Shown: positions 33,039-42,158 of the stretch, piece by piece
Layout of the letters: the number at the start of each line of letters is the position of its first letter
Position numbering within the stretch: the stretch's first letter is position 1
Assembly (NCBI GenBank): GCA_947581765.1
Contig: CANPVU010000006.1
Location: 1-60,121 of the forward strand
Reading direction: 5' to 3'
Source: an uncultured Bacilli bacterium
GTDB lineage: Bacteria; Bacillota_I; Bacilli_A; RF39; UBA660
Length of the DNA: 60,121 nucleotides
The notes under the pieces: generated by a model
The model's input: the letters and a program-made list of their open reading frames with translations, nothing else
Databases searched by the model: none
What the model was told of the DNA's origin: nothing
Made by a program: the position numbers and the translations under genes

Positions 33039-34676
33039 TTATTTATTTTTAACTTTACTATATATTAAATATCCAGATGCACCAACTAGTAATACTGAAC
33101 CTAATACATAAAATATTATAGTTCCTATACCTCCAGTACTAGGTAATATTGTAGAGTAACGGTTAGGTATTGTTAAACTTATAGTTCCATCTTCTTCTAC
33201 TTTTATAGTACTAGGTGATACACTTGTTGTACTTATTCCATCACTAGTTTCTAATTTTCCTAGTTCATTTATTTTAGCCTTAATAGTAATTTCTACATCT
33301 TTTTTTAACGTATCATATCCAATTGGAGCTTCTGTTTCCTCCAAGAAATATGTTCCTGCTTGTAAACCTGCTACTGAAATTTTTCCGTTTTCATCTGTTG
33401 TTAATTTAGTAGCTTCGTCTATATTTTCTACCCATCCATCAAATAATCTAGTCTTTATATCTTCTGTCTCATTTACTTCTTTAAATTTAGCATACTTCTT
33501 AGTTTCTCCGTCTTTTGTATATAATATAAATTCTGCACCCTCAAGTGTTTTTGATATGTCGTCTTTATCAACTTTTAATATATCTAAAGCAAATGTATAA
33601 ACATTTACAATATCAGTTACAGTTTTTCCCTTTTTATCTTTATCGTTAGGGTCATTTGAATACTCAACATAAACTGTATTTGTATTTGCTGAATAACCAT
33701 ATATTGCTTCATCATTTAATGTTGCAGAATATTCTACAACTATTTTACTACTGGATTTAACATCTGATATTTTCTTTAAATCAGAAAATGTTATTGTTAA
33801 AGATGTTTCGCCATTAGATTCTGTTTTTGAATCATACTTATCACTTGTTACTTCTTTTCCATCAACTGTTATTTTTATGCTTTTTTCATCCAATGTTAAT
33901 CCTTTACTTAGAGTATCATGAAATATATATTCATATGTTTCATAATCAGCATAGTTATCAGCTACAGTACCTGTTAATTTAAAATTAACTGTATCTCCAA
34001 TATTTAATGTTGTTCCCTTTGTAGTTGAATCACCAGTTATAATATCTTTTTTCACTGTTGGAATATCTGCTTTTACATTTACTTGTTTATCATTTAATAC
34101 CTCTAATATAAAATCAGATATAGCATTATTTTCATCATCTGTATTATTATCTTCATCAATAACAATATAATATCCTGGATTAAACACTGTAATTTTGGCA
34201 TTTTCTCCATCAATTGAAGATGATTTCTTTTTTTCAGTCAAATGATTTTTTACAATTCTAGCAAATTTTCTTAGAAAATTTGCATCATCTTCTTTACTTT
34301 GTAAAACTAATGCGACTTGTTCAGCTGCATTTGTTATGTAATTTTCTTGATTGACATTTTTATCTAAATCTTTAAAATCTTCCTTTAATGTCTCATCAGA
34401 TTTCAATGCTTCAACAAGTTCTTTACCATTAACACCTTCACCCCAGTCTATATCGCTTAACTGGTCATCTTTATCACTATTTACTCTACCCTTAAACAAT
34501 TGATACGCTGAAAATTGACCATCTTTAAAATCTCTCATGTTATCATTATGTTTAACTGTAATAGTATATTCTTTACTTTCCTCTAATGCATTTACCCTTT
34601 GCAAGGATAAAAATACTAAAGGAATCATTAAGATAATAAAAAATATCTTCTTAAATAATAATTTATTCACAAACAT
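33039..34676 (-). CDS. Backbone (major) pilin, LPSTG
   Basis: About 545 residues. Signal peptide (to about residue 31), an N-terminal domain ending KADIPTVKKDIITG, where one of the lysines is the candidate polymerisation lysine; a D2-type isopeptide domain (YIFHDTLSKGLTLDEKSI, KIVVEYSATLND, TNTVYVEYSNDP); and a SpaA/CnaB domain with the E-box YFLEETEAPIGYD. The tail is LPSTGG, a membrane helix and KVKNK. ATG at 34676 follows AAAGGATG. First gene of the operon pilin - sortase C - minor pilin - sortase. Confidence 0.9.
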   Translation of the reverse strand: MFVNKLLFKKIFFIILMIPLVFLSLQRVNALEESKEYTITVKHNDNMRDFKDGQFSAYQLFKGRVNSDKDDQLSDIDWGEGVNGKELVEALKSDETLKEDFKDLDKNVNQENYITNAAEQVALVLQSKEDDANFLRKFARIVKNHLTEKKKSSSIDGENAKITVFNPGYYIVIDEDNNTDDENNAISDFILEVLNDKQVNVKADIPTVKKDIITGDSTTKGTTLNIGDTVNFKLTGTVADNYADYETYEYIFHDTLSKGLTLDEKSIKITVDGKEVTSDKYDSKTESNGETSLTITFSDLKKISDVKSSSKIVVEYSATLNDEAIYGYSANTNTVYVEYSNDPNDKDKKGKTVTDIVNVYTFALDILKVDKDDISKTLEGAEFILYTKDGETKKYAKFKEVNETEDIKTRLFDGWVENIDEATKLTTDENGKISVAGLQAGTYFLEETEAPIGYDTLKKDVEITIKAKINELGKLETSDGISTTSVSPSTIKVEEDGTISLTIPNRYSTILPSTGGIGTIIFYVLGSVLLVGASGYLIYSKVKNK

Positions 34677-34717
34677 ACATCCTTTCACTATTACTATCTA
34701 CTATCTTATATAACATA

Positions 34718-34726
34718 ATTATAACA
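34718..34726 (-). promoter_or_regulatory. Extended -10 promoter of the pilin operon
   Basis: Minus-strand TGTTATAAT; the -35 position (TTTTAA) is poor, so promoter strength rests on the extended -10. Confidence 0.55.
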
Positions 34727-34776
34727 TATTTAAAACTAAATTAAAACATTATAAAGATTTCATAATTATAAATTTT

Positions 34777-34813
34777 GGGAAATAATTTAACCATGTTATT
34801 CAAAATATTTCCC
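34777..34813. repeat. Inverted repeat between pilin operon and deaminase gene
   Basis: Eight-base arms GGGAAATA (34777-34784) and TATTTCCC (34806-34813) lie 21 bases apart, upstream of both divergent genes. It could be a regulator site (two helical turns centre to centre, roughly) or a hairpin; neither is established. Confidence 0.4.
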
Positions 34814-34890
34814 ATACTATTTTTAATTATTGATACTTTATTTAAAAAAACATAAATGTTATAATAAACTAAAAGAAGGATGAGATATAT

Positions 34891-35382
34891 ATGGCAAAAA
34901 GAATTGATAAAGATAATTACTATTTAGATATTGCTGAATCAGTACTTGAAAGAGGTACTTGTTTAAGAAGAAATTTTGGTGCAATTATAGTTAAAAACGA
35001 TGAAATACTCTCAACTGGTTATGTAGGAGCACCACGTGGTAGAAAAAATTGTTGTGATTTAAATTATTGTACACGTGAAAAATTAAATGTTCCTAGAGGA
35101 GAAAGATATGAATTATGTAGAAGTGTACATGCAGAACAAAATGCAATAATAAGTGCAGAAAGAAATAAAATGATAGACTCAACACTATATTTAGTAGGAA
35201 AAGAATATAATTCAAAAAAATATGTTGAAAATGCTAGACCTTGTGCACTATGTAAAAGAATGATTATAAATGCAGGTATTAGTAGAATTGTAATAAGAAA
35301 CTCTAAAAGTAAATTTACTACAATAGATGTTCAAGAATTTATAGATAATGATGATTCTTTAGATGGTATAAAAGGATATTAA
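34891..35382 (+). CDS. dCMP/cytidine deaminase family protein (ComEB-like)
   Basis: 163 residues. Zinc-dependent deaminase: CRSVHAEQNAI (His80, Glu82 acid/base) and PCALCK (Cys118, Cys121). Extra cysteines (GRKNCCDLNYC, residues 50-60) form the additional zinc loop seen in deoxycytidylate deaminases, which supply dUMP for thymidylate synthesis. The ribosome site is GAAGGATGAG; an extended -10 (TGTTATAAT, 34857-34865) precedes it. It ends at a strong bidirectional terminator. Confidence 0.88.
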   Translation: MAKRIDKDNYYLDIAESVLERGTCLRRNFGAIIVKNDEILSTGYVGAPRGRKNCCDLNYCTREKLNVPRGERYELCRSVHAEQNAIISAERNKMIDSTLYLVGKEYNSKKYVENARPCALCKRMIINAGISRIVIRNSKSKFTTIDVQEFIDNDDSLDGIKGY

Positions 35383-35420
35383 AAGCTTATAAAGATATTT
35401 TTTCTTTATAAGCTTTTTTT
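35381..35420. terminator. Bidirectional terminator
   Basis: Thirteen-base arms AAAGCTTATAAAG and CTTTATAAGCTTT, A-run on one side and T-run on the other, between two converging genes. Confidence 0.9.
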
Positions 35421-36259
35421 ACTATTTTATAAGTTATAATAAATAATATTAAGAAAGTATTAAATATAATTTCATAATAAATTATAGTATTGTTATAATA
35501 ATTAATAATATGCTTAATAAATGACCATTCATTTATAAAAGACATTGAATAAGTATATACTATTATATTAGTTATAATAAACATACCTGTACAACAAATA
35601 ATTATTTTTGACAAAGTTAATAGAACACTAATATTGTATTCAATTAAAACTAAAGTTATAAGGCATATTATGTCTAATATAATTAATATAATTCTTATAT
35701 TTTCATTAGTTACAAAGTGTATAATGTTATAACCTTTTATATATTTTTTTACGTCTTTAGTATTTGGTATATCATCAAAATGATTATCATAAATATCTTT
35801 TAATATTTTAACAATAGTTTCTTTATTATTTTTTAATACATCTATATTTATTTCATCTAATACTCTATCTATATTATTATCTACAATATAATTATAATCA
35901 TCAATATTAAATATTGGACAATCACTATTATCTTTAATACTATTAATAATATTCATAGAAATTTTGACGAAAGTATCTTTAAATATTTTAGAATTAATAA
36001 TTCTATCTAATTGTTTTTCATCAACATTAAAAAATGAATTAACAGTATATAATCTTCTTATTTTTTTTCTTATATCTACTATTTCCTCATTCTTATCAAA
36101 TGATTTTGAATATATAAGTTGTATAATAGATACATTTTTATTTATTTGCTCACTAATGTATTTTTCTTTTACTACATTTTTAGTGCTTAAATTTAATACC
36201 AATAAATAGTTAATTATTACTAAAAATAAACTTAATAATAAAATTATTCTTTTTTTTAT
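35387..36259 (-). CDS. Membrane protein of unknown function with apparent AUA start
   Basis: Not recognised. With the usual start codons the frame begins at TTG 36202, inside a hydrophobic stretch. Reading back, an unbroken frame encodes a basic KKR followed by about 18 hydrophobic residues, a perfect signal/anchor, starting at ATA (36257-36259) two bases past the phosphoketolase stop; ATT codons at 36268 and 36280 are alternatives. The product is then about 290 residues: anchor helix, a soluble domain of about 150 residues rich in Ile/Asn/Asp, and three C-terminal membrane helices. It is downstream of and probably coupled to phosphoketolase. Confidence 0.55.
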   Translation of the reverse strand: MKKRIILLLSLFLVIINYLLVLNLSTKNVVKEKYISEQINKNVSIIQLIYSKSFDKNEEIVDIRKKIRRLYTVNSFFNVDEKQLDRIINSKIFKDTFVKISMNIINSIKDNSDCPIFNIDDYNYIVDNNIDRVLDEINIDVLKNNKETIVKILKDIYDNHFDDIPNTKDVKKYIKGYNIIHFVTNENIRIILIILDIICLITLVLIEYNISVLLTLSKIIICCTGMFIITNIIVYTYSMSFINEWSFIKHIINYYNNTIIYYEIIFNTFLILFIITYKIVKKAYKEKISL

Positions 36260-36260
36260 T

Positions 36261-38621
36261 TTACAAATCCCATTTCCAATTTACAACTTCTGGTAAATCA
36301 ACTCCATTTTCATGTATATATTGTTTGTGTTCAACTAATTTATCATTCATTTTTTGTACTAAATATGCCCCTTTATTACCAAGTTCTGGTAAGCATTTTA
36401 TACATTTAATTACTAAATTAAAACGATCTATCTGATTTTGAACACGCATGTCAAATGGTGTTGTTATAGTTCCTTCTTCATTATATCCTGAAACATGTAA
36501 ATTACGATTTGTTCTGTAATATAAAAGTTCATGTATCAAACTTGGATATCCATGGAAGTTAAATATTATAGGTTTATCCTTAGTAAACAATAAATCAAAA
36601 TCATTGTCTGAAAGACCATGTGGATGTTTTGTTTGTGCCTGTAATTTCATAAGGTCAACTACATTTATAAATCTTATTTTTAACTCTGGTATTTCTTTTC
36701 TTAATATTGTAACTGCTGCTAGAGACTCAAGTGTTGGTGTTTCTCCACAACATGCCATTACTAAATCTGGTTCACTTGAAGCATCATTACTTGCCCAATC
36801 CCATATACCTATACCTTGTGTACAATGTTTTATTGCTTGTTCCATAGTTAACCATTGTGGTCTTAAATGTTTTGATGCAATTATTACATTTATGTAGTTT
36901 TTACTTCTAATACAGTGATCAAATACAGATAATAAACAGTTAGTATCTGGAGGCAAATACATTCTAACTATATCAGCTTTTTTTGTTTGAACATGATTTA
37001 AAAATCCAGGATCTTGATGAGTATAACCATTATGATCTTGTTGCCAAACATTTGATGTTAATATGTAATTTAATGAAGCTATATCCTGTCTCCAAGGTAA
37101 ATTATGTGTTACTTTTAACCATTTTGCATGTTGACTAAACATTGAATCTACTATACGTATAAATGCTTCATAACTTGCAAAGAATCCATGTCTACCAGTT
37201 AATAAATAGCCTTCTAGCCAACCTTCACATAAATGTTCACTAAGCATAGAATCCATTACTCTTCCATCAACCGATAAGAATTCATCATTTTGTAAAGTTT
37301 GATTATTCCATGTACGATTAGTTTTTTCAAATACTGCACTTAATCTATTAGACATTGTCTCATCTGGACCAAATATACGGAAATTATGGCTTTCTTCATT
37401 TAATGGGAATATGTCACGAACAAATCTTCCAAGTTCTGTCATATCACTTGCTTCAATTTCTCCTGGTTTTTGTATATCCAATTTATAATCTTTAAAATCA
37501 GGTAATCTCAAATCCTTTAGTAACATTCCTCCATTAGCATGTGGATTATCTCCCATTCTTCTTTTTCCTTTTGGACAAAGTGCTGCTAATTCAGGAATTA
37601 ATCTTCCTGTTTCATCAAATAATTCTTCTGGATGATAACTTTTTAACCAATCTTCAAGAATTTTTAGATGTTCTTCTTTATCCATAGCTAATGGTACTTG
37701 ATGAGCTCTAAATGTTCCTTCTATTTCTTTATCATCAACAATTTTAGGTCCAGTCCATCCCTTTGGAGTTCTTAATATTATCATTGGCCACTTTGGCCTT
37801 TTTACTTCATTTGTTTCTGAATTTCTACAATCATTTTGTATTTGTAATATATCAGTTATTACTTTATCTAATGTTGCAGCCATTAATTTATGCATATATT
37901 TTGGTTCTGATCCTTCAACTAAATAAGGTTTCCAACCATATCCTTCAAATAAGTCTATTAATTCATCTTTTGATATACGTGACAATATTGTAGGATTACT
38001 TATTTTATATCCATTTAAATGTAATATAGGTAACACAGCTCCATCTGTTTTTGGATTTAAAAATTTATTAGAGTGCCATGCAGTTGCTAAAGGTCCGGTT
38101 TCTGCTTCTCCATCTCCAACAACACAAGTAGCTATTAAATCAGGATTATCAAATACAGCACCAAATGCATGCGATAAGGAATAACCAAGTTCCCCACCTT
38201 CATTTATTGAACCAGGTGTTTCAGGTGCTACATGACTAGATATTCCTCCTGGAAAAGAAAACTGTTTAAAAAGTTTTTTCATTCCATGTAGGTCTTGACT
38301 TATATTTGGATATACTTCACTATATGTTCCTTCCAAATATGTATTAGCAACCATAAAATTTCCACCATGACCTGGACCAGATATATAAATCATATCTAAT
38401 CCATATTTATTTATTACTCTATTTAAATGTGTATATATAAAATTTTGACCTGGTACTGTTCCCCAATGTCCTACTATTTTTTTCTTTATATGCTCCCATT
38501 TTAAAGGTTCTCTTAATAATGGGTTATCTAATAAATATAATTGTCCAACAGATAAATAATTGGCAGCATTCCAATATTTATTCATTTTCTCAATCATTTC
38601 ATCACTTAATGCTTCAACCAT
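36261..38621 (-). CDS. xfp: Phosphoketolase (xylulose-5-phosphate/fructose-6-phosphate)
   Basis: 786 residues, thiamine diphosphate enzyme that splits xylulose 5-phosphate or fructose 6-phosphate with phosphate to acetyl phosphate and a shorter sugar phosphate. Family signatures are complete: [19 protein letters not shown] near the start, [20 protein letters not shown], the ThDP-binding [18 protein letters not shown], and later [20 protein letters not shown] and the C-terminal domain with HLRPQW. GGAGGAATAAAAA precedes ATG. It implies a heterofermentative pentose or bifid-type route producing acetyl phosphate; no acetate kinase gene is in the window. Confidence 0.96.
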   Translation of the reverse strand: MVEALSDEMIEKMNKYWNAANYLSVGQLYLLDNPLLREPLKWEHIKKKIVGHWGTVPGQNFIYTHLNRVINKYGLDMIYISGPGHGGNFMVANTYLEGTYSEVYPNISQDLHGMKKLFKQFSFPGGISSHVAPETPGSINEGGELGYSLSHAFGAVFDNPDLIATCVVGDGEAETGPLATAWHSNKFLNPKTDGAVLPILHLNGYKISNPTILSRISKDELIDLFEGYGWKPYLVEGSEPKYMHKLMAATLDKVITDILQIQNDCRNSETNEVKRPKWPMIILRTPKGWTGPKIVDDKEIEGTFRAHQVPLAMDKEEHLKILEDWLKSYHPEELFDETGRLIPELAALCPKGKRRMGDNPHANGGMLLKDLRLPDFKDYKLDIQKPGEIEASDMTELGRFVRDIFPLNEESHNFRIFGPDETMSNRLSAVFEKTNRTWNNQTLQNDEFLSVDGRVMDSMLSEHLCEGWLEGYLLTGRHGFFASYEAFIRIVDSMFSQHAKWLKVTHNLPWRQDIASLNYILTSNVWQQDHNGYTHQDPGFLNHVQTKKADIVRMYLPPDTNCLLSVFDHCIRSKNYINVIIASKHLRPQWLTMEQAIKHCTQGIGIWDWASNDASSEPDLVMACCGETPTLESLAAVTILRKEIPELKIRFINVVDLMKLQAQTKHPHGLSDNDFDLLFTKDKPIIFNFHGYPSLIHELLYYRTNRNLHVSGYNEEGTITTPFDMRVQNQIDRFNLVIKCIKCLPELGNKGAYLVQKMNDKLVEHKQYIHENGVDLPEVVNWKWDL

Positions 38622-38722
38622 TTTTTATTCCTCCTTGTACTAGTGTACTTATAGTTATTTTACCATAAATATTATAAAATTTGTTATTTTCTTCATTTTT
38701 TTATATATTTACTTTTCATTTA

Positions 38723-38754
38723 ATAAAAAAGAAATAGCATTTTTTTGCTATTTC
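38723..38754 (-). terminator. Terminator after the 38774-39376 gene
   Basis: Nine-base arms GAAATAGCA and TGCTATTTC around a T-loop, U-tract TTTTTTA on the minus strand. Confidence 0.85.
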
Positions 38755-38773
38755 AATAATAAGCTTTATAAAA

Positions 38774-39376
38774 CTAATCTCCTAACATATGACTTTCTAA
38801 CCCAAAAGTACCACCATTTGAAGAGCAAGAACTAAGGTCTGATTGATTAAATTTTAAACTATTACCATTGTCCTCTTTTGTAAATGTAATATTTTTACTT
38901 CCAGTTAAAGATATATTAGAATTTGTTTCATTATATGTTCCACTATATTTACCTATAGCACTACATTGATTAACATATAAATCATACTTACCATCAAAAT
39001 ATAATTTTAATGTAGTATACATATCAGGTCCATTATCCCCAGTATATCCAAAGAAACGATAAGTTCTAACTGATACATTATTTGTAGTAACATTACTTGT
39101 TTGAGTATCATTACTTGTTACATTACTACTAATATTGCTACTAACATCACTATTTTCATTGCTTATTTCATTACTATTAGCCTCATCACTATTACTATTG
39201 CTTGTAACATTAGATGATGTTTTATTTGTTTCAGGATCAATAATTTTTCCTGCTTTATCACCTAAATTCATAGCAAGAAATACAATAATTCCAGTCGCAA
39301 TACATGTAAAAATTGTAAATACCCAATTAGTTTTACGTTTTTCTACTTTTTGTTCATTATTCTCTTTTTCTTCCAT
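38774..39376 (-). CDS. Membrane-anchored protein with Ser/Asn-rich linker and small beta domain
   Basis: About 200 residues: charged start, one membrane helix (about 18-38), a linker of around 55 residues dominated by Ser, Asn, Thr and Val (repeats of SNVTSN/SSNISSN type), and a C-terminal domain of about 90 residues with alternating strands (LKLYFDGKYDLYVNQCSAIG, YSGTYNETNSNISLTGSKNI) and two or three cysteines that may pair. This is an envelope protein of unknown function; the C-domain recalls lipocalin-like or META-like small barrels. ATG at 39376 with GGAGG. The linker type recurs in the LCP protein at 44714. Confidence 0.6.
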   Translation of the reverse strand: MEEKENNEQKVEKRKTNWVFTIFTCIATGIIVFLAMNLGDKAGKIIDPETNKTSSNVTSNSNSDEANSNEISNENSDVSSNISSNVTSNDTQTSNVTTNNVSVRTYRFFGYTGDNGPDMYTTLKLYFDGKYDLYVNQCSAIGKYSGTYNETNSNISLTGSKNITFTKEDNGNSLKFNQSDLSSCSSNGGTFGLESHMLGD

Positions 39377-39592
39377 CAAATATCCTCCTCTATTATAAGA
39401 TTAATACAAAGAAACAATATTTATAATTCAATTTTTTTATTGAAACAATTTGTGTATTTCTTTACACTAATCTTACATAAATTACATATTTTAATTCAAA
39501 AATTTTTATATTTATAATTTTAACTGCAAATAAAAAATATATCCACTTTTGTCGATTATTGTGATATAATTAAAATAGAATGGAGGACTATC

Positions 39593-39784
39593 ATGAAAGT
39601 AATGTATAAAGGTGATGAGATTGAGTTACAAGATATTAATACTAATGACCAAGATATATTTCCTATTAACATTAATCTTGATGATACCATAGAATTCAAA
39701 AAAGATGATTTTAAAAATGATATAGATTTATCGAAAATTGAATTAGAAAAAACAATAGATTTAGGAGGAAATTCTAATGAATAA
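39593..39784 (+). CDS. Small acidic protein preceding the 39777 gene
   Basis: 63 residues, strongly acidic, with two similar elements: LDDTIEFKKDD and LEKTIDLGG. No cysteine, no membrane helix. Start ATG with a perfect TGGAGGA site and a TGATATAAT promoter at 39562-39570. It overlaps the next gene by 8 bases, so the two are coupled. It is not a known family to me; partner protein, chaperone or substrate of the larger protein are all possible. Confidence 0.6.
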   Translation: MKVMYKGDEIELQDINTNDQDIFPININLDDTIEFKKDDFKNDIDLSKIELEKTIDLGGNSNE

Positions 39785-41513
39785 TAATTTAGAAAAAATA
39801 GGTAACCTTCTACATTTTTTTAAGAATATATTAATTGAAAATCCTAATATAATACTTACAACAAATATTATTTATAATAATTTAATTAAGTCTTCTGTTT
39901 CAAAACAAGAATGGAATGTTAACATAAGTAATGATAATATGTTTGATAAATGGAAACAACTAAATCTTGATAATATAACCTGTTTTGAAGATACTTCTAA
40001 TTCATTATATAGTTTTTTTAATAAATTAGAAGAAATAGATAAAATTAAAAATCCAATAAAAGTATATATACCAATAGATTATGAACATATATTTGAAGGA
40101 GTAACTAAATTATTAGGTTTCTTTAGTAAAAAAAATATGTCATTTCAAATGAAAATATCTAAAAATATTCGTCTTGATAATATAATAATTAGATTAACAA
40201 CACTAGATGATTTAAATAAATTACTTAATTTTATAAAATATAATGAATATATTAACGAAGGATTATTAGAACCTAATCCATTTACTTATATTCAAGAGAA
40301 TGTAGGTATAGTTATTGATGGAAATTTATCATATAACTGGATTGTTGCTAATTTTGTAGCGCAATATTTAAATCATAAGAAGATTACTAATAAGCTAGAA
40401 GAAATTAAAGTATTTGACCTATATAATTATGTAATAGATGAATATAAAAATAACTTCATTAATTTATCTACATATAATACTATAAAAATATCTGAAACAA
40501 AATTAGATCAAAATTCTATTACTTATTATAAACAAATAACTGAATTAATTTTGAAAATAAGTGAACCAGAATTTACAAGAGAAGATTTTGATAAACATTT
40601 TACTGAAGTTAATGATATAGAACAATTTAAAAATGAAGCTAATACATATAATACATTAAATACTCTTACTAATTATATTTCTATACAAAGTAAAAAACAA
40701 AGTATAGAAAGTTTGTATGAGTCATTACAAATGTATATAAATACAGGTAAACTAGAATACATAACTAATGCTTGTTCCTTAAGAGCAAATATGTACTTTA
40801 GTAATTTTAAAGAAAATATAGAAAATATATTAAAAGATAAAAATATTACTTTAAAAGATTTATTTAATTGTATTCAGTCACAAGATATTGAAAAAGAAAT
40901 ATCTTGTAATCAACTTGATGTTATTGAAGATGATACTAAAATAATTTTAACACAAATAGTAAAGGATTTATCTCAAATATATAGTTATAAAGAAGCATTA
41001 GAAATAATACAAATATATTTAGCTACTAATGATTATTTAATACTAACTAGAGAAAAAAATATTAGAGAGATTGCAGTAACTAATAATATTAGAAATAATG
41101 TACTATCTATACTATTTAAAAGACAAATATCATTTTTAGATTATATTAAAGATTTAGATATTAATTTAGATATTAATTTAAATATTGATTACGAAAAAGT
41201 ATTTAGTGATGCTACTAAAGAAACATATAATAAATATCAAGAATTATATGATGCTAAAAAAATAGATTTTGATGGATTTACTCTAGTAAATTATGCTATA
41301 CATAATTTAGTTTTAAATAATGATTGTAAAAGTTTTACAAGAGAAAATGAGGCTAGAAAAAATATTTCAAAATTAACTAGAGATAACGTATTTGAAATTA
41401 TGTTAAAAAAATTAGAATTACCTAAAGTAAAACTTGAAAATACTTTAGATGAAGATATAGATGATATAATAAGAAGTTATATTGATAATATTCTAGATAC
41501 TAGGGAATCGTAA
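39777..41513 (+). CDS. Large lineage-specific protein, weak HopA1-like central segment
   Basis: 578 residues, soluble, mostly helical, Asn/Ile rich. Not recognised with confidence. The segment at about 98-200 (KVYIPIDYEHIFEGVTKLL, MSFQMKISKNIRLDNIIIRL, EPNPFTYIQENVGIVIDGN) follows the order of the HopA1-like domain found in effectors and in class V lanthipeptide cyclases: strand, helix, KxxxNxRxDNxxxR, then P-F and a glycine-rich strand. This is a weak, by-eye resemblance. Its ribosome site (TTAGGAGGA) lies inside the upstream small ORF. A terminator follows directly. Confidence 0.5.
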   Translation: MNNNLEKIGNLLHFFKNILIENPNIILTTNIIYNNLIKSSVSKQEWNVNISNDNMFDKWKQLNLDNITCFEDTSNSLYSFFNKLEEIDKIKNPIKVYIPIDYEHIFEGVTKLLGFFSKKNMSFQMKISKNIRLDNIIIRLTTLDDLNKLLNFIKYNEYINEGLLEPNPFTYIQENVGIVIDGNLSYNWIVANFVAQYLNHKKITNKLEEIKVFDLYNYVIDEYKNNFINLSTYNTIKISETKLDQNSITYYKQITELILKISEPEFTREDFDKHFTEVNDIEQFKNEANTYNTLNTLTNYISIQSKKQSIESLYESLQMYINTGKLEYITNACSLRANMYFSNFKENIENILKDKNITLKDLFNCIQSQDIEKEISCNQLDVIEDDTKIILTQIVKDLSQIYSYKEALEIIQIYLATNDYLILTREKNIREIAVTNNIRNNVLSILFKRQISFLDYIKDLDINLDINLNIDYEKVFSDATKETYNKYQELYDAKKIDFDGFTLVNYAIHNLVLNNDCKSFTRENEARKNISKLTRDNVFEIMLKKLELPKVKLENTLDEDIDDIIRSYIDNILDTRES

Positions 41514-41525
41514 GATTCCTTTTTT
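41502..41525 (+). terminator. Terminator of the 39593-41513 unit
   Basis: Arms GGAATC (41504-41509) and GATTCC (41514-41519) with a GTAA loop, then TTTTTT. The stop codon is in the hairpin. Confidence 0.75.
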
Positions 41526-41531
41526 ATAAGA

Positions 41532-41560
41532 CAAAAAAAGGTAAAGTTAAACTTTACCTT
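41532..41560 (-). terminator. Terminator after rubrerythrin
   Basis: Near-perfect palindrome AAGGTAAAGTT/AACTTTACCTT; the minus-strand U-tract is TTTTTG. Confidence 0.8.
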
Positions 41561-41564
41561 GATT

Positions 41565-42104
41565 TTAATAATTATTTGCTTTTCTTTCAAAATATGATTG
41601 TGGATGTGAACAAATTGGACATACCTTTGGTGCTTCTTTACCAATATGAATATGGCCACAATTACGACAAATCCATATTGCTTCTCCATCATTTGAAAAT
41701 ACTAATTTATCTTCAATATTTGATAATAATTTACGATATCTTTCTTCGTGTTCTTTTTCTATTTTTGCTACACCTTCAAATAAAAATGCAATTTGATTAA
41801 ATCCTTCTTCTTTAGCAGTTTTAGCAAATTCCTCATACATATCTGTCCATTCATAGTTTTCCCCATCTGCTGCTGCTTTTAAATTATCAATTGTTGAAGG
41901 GATTTCTCCACCATTTAATAATTTAAACCATATTTTAGCATGTTCTTTTTCATTATTTGCAGTTTCTTCAAATAATGCCGCAATTTGTTCATAACCATCT
42001 TTTTTTGCTTTACTTGCAAAATAAGTATACTTGTTACGAGCTTGACTTTCTCCAGCAAATGCTGTCATCAAATTTTGTTCAGTTTTTGAACCCTTTAATT
42101 CCAT
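41565..42104 (-). CDS. rbr: Rubrerythrin
   Basis: 179 residues. The N-terminal four-helix diiron domain has both metal-binding pairs ([24 protein letters not shown], and [14 protein letters not shown]), and the C-terminal rubredoxin-like domain has CRNCGH and [12 protein letters not shown]. It reduces hydrogen peroxide in the cytosol of anaerobes with electrons from rubredoxin or NADH oxidoreductases. The length and domain order are standard. Ribosome site AAGGGAATGG. A partly symmetrical AT-rich stretch upstream could be a PerR site, but I do not call it. Confidence 0.96.
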   Translation of the reverse strand: MELKGSKTEQNLMTAFAGESQARNKYTYFASKAKKDGYEQIAALFEETANNEKEHAKIWFKLLNGGEIPSTIDNLKAAADGENYEWTDMYEEFAKTAKEEGFNQIAFLFEGVAKIEKEHEERYRKLLSNIEDKLVFSNDGEAIWICRNCGHIHIGKEAPKVCPICSHPQSYFERKANNY

Positions 42105-42158
42105 ACTACCATTCCCTTCATAATTATATAATGAATATTACTAAAATATCCATGTATA

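Noticed and set aside
38774-39260. Repetitive DNA resembling a repeat array
   Set aside because: The periodicity is short, degenerate and in frame with Ser/Asn-rich coding sequence; no spacers and no cas genes, so not CRISPR.
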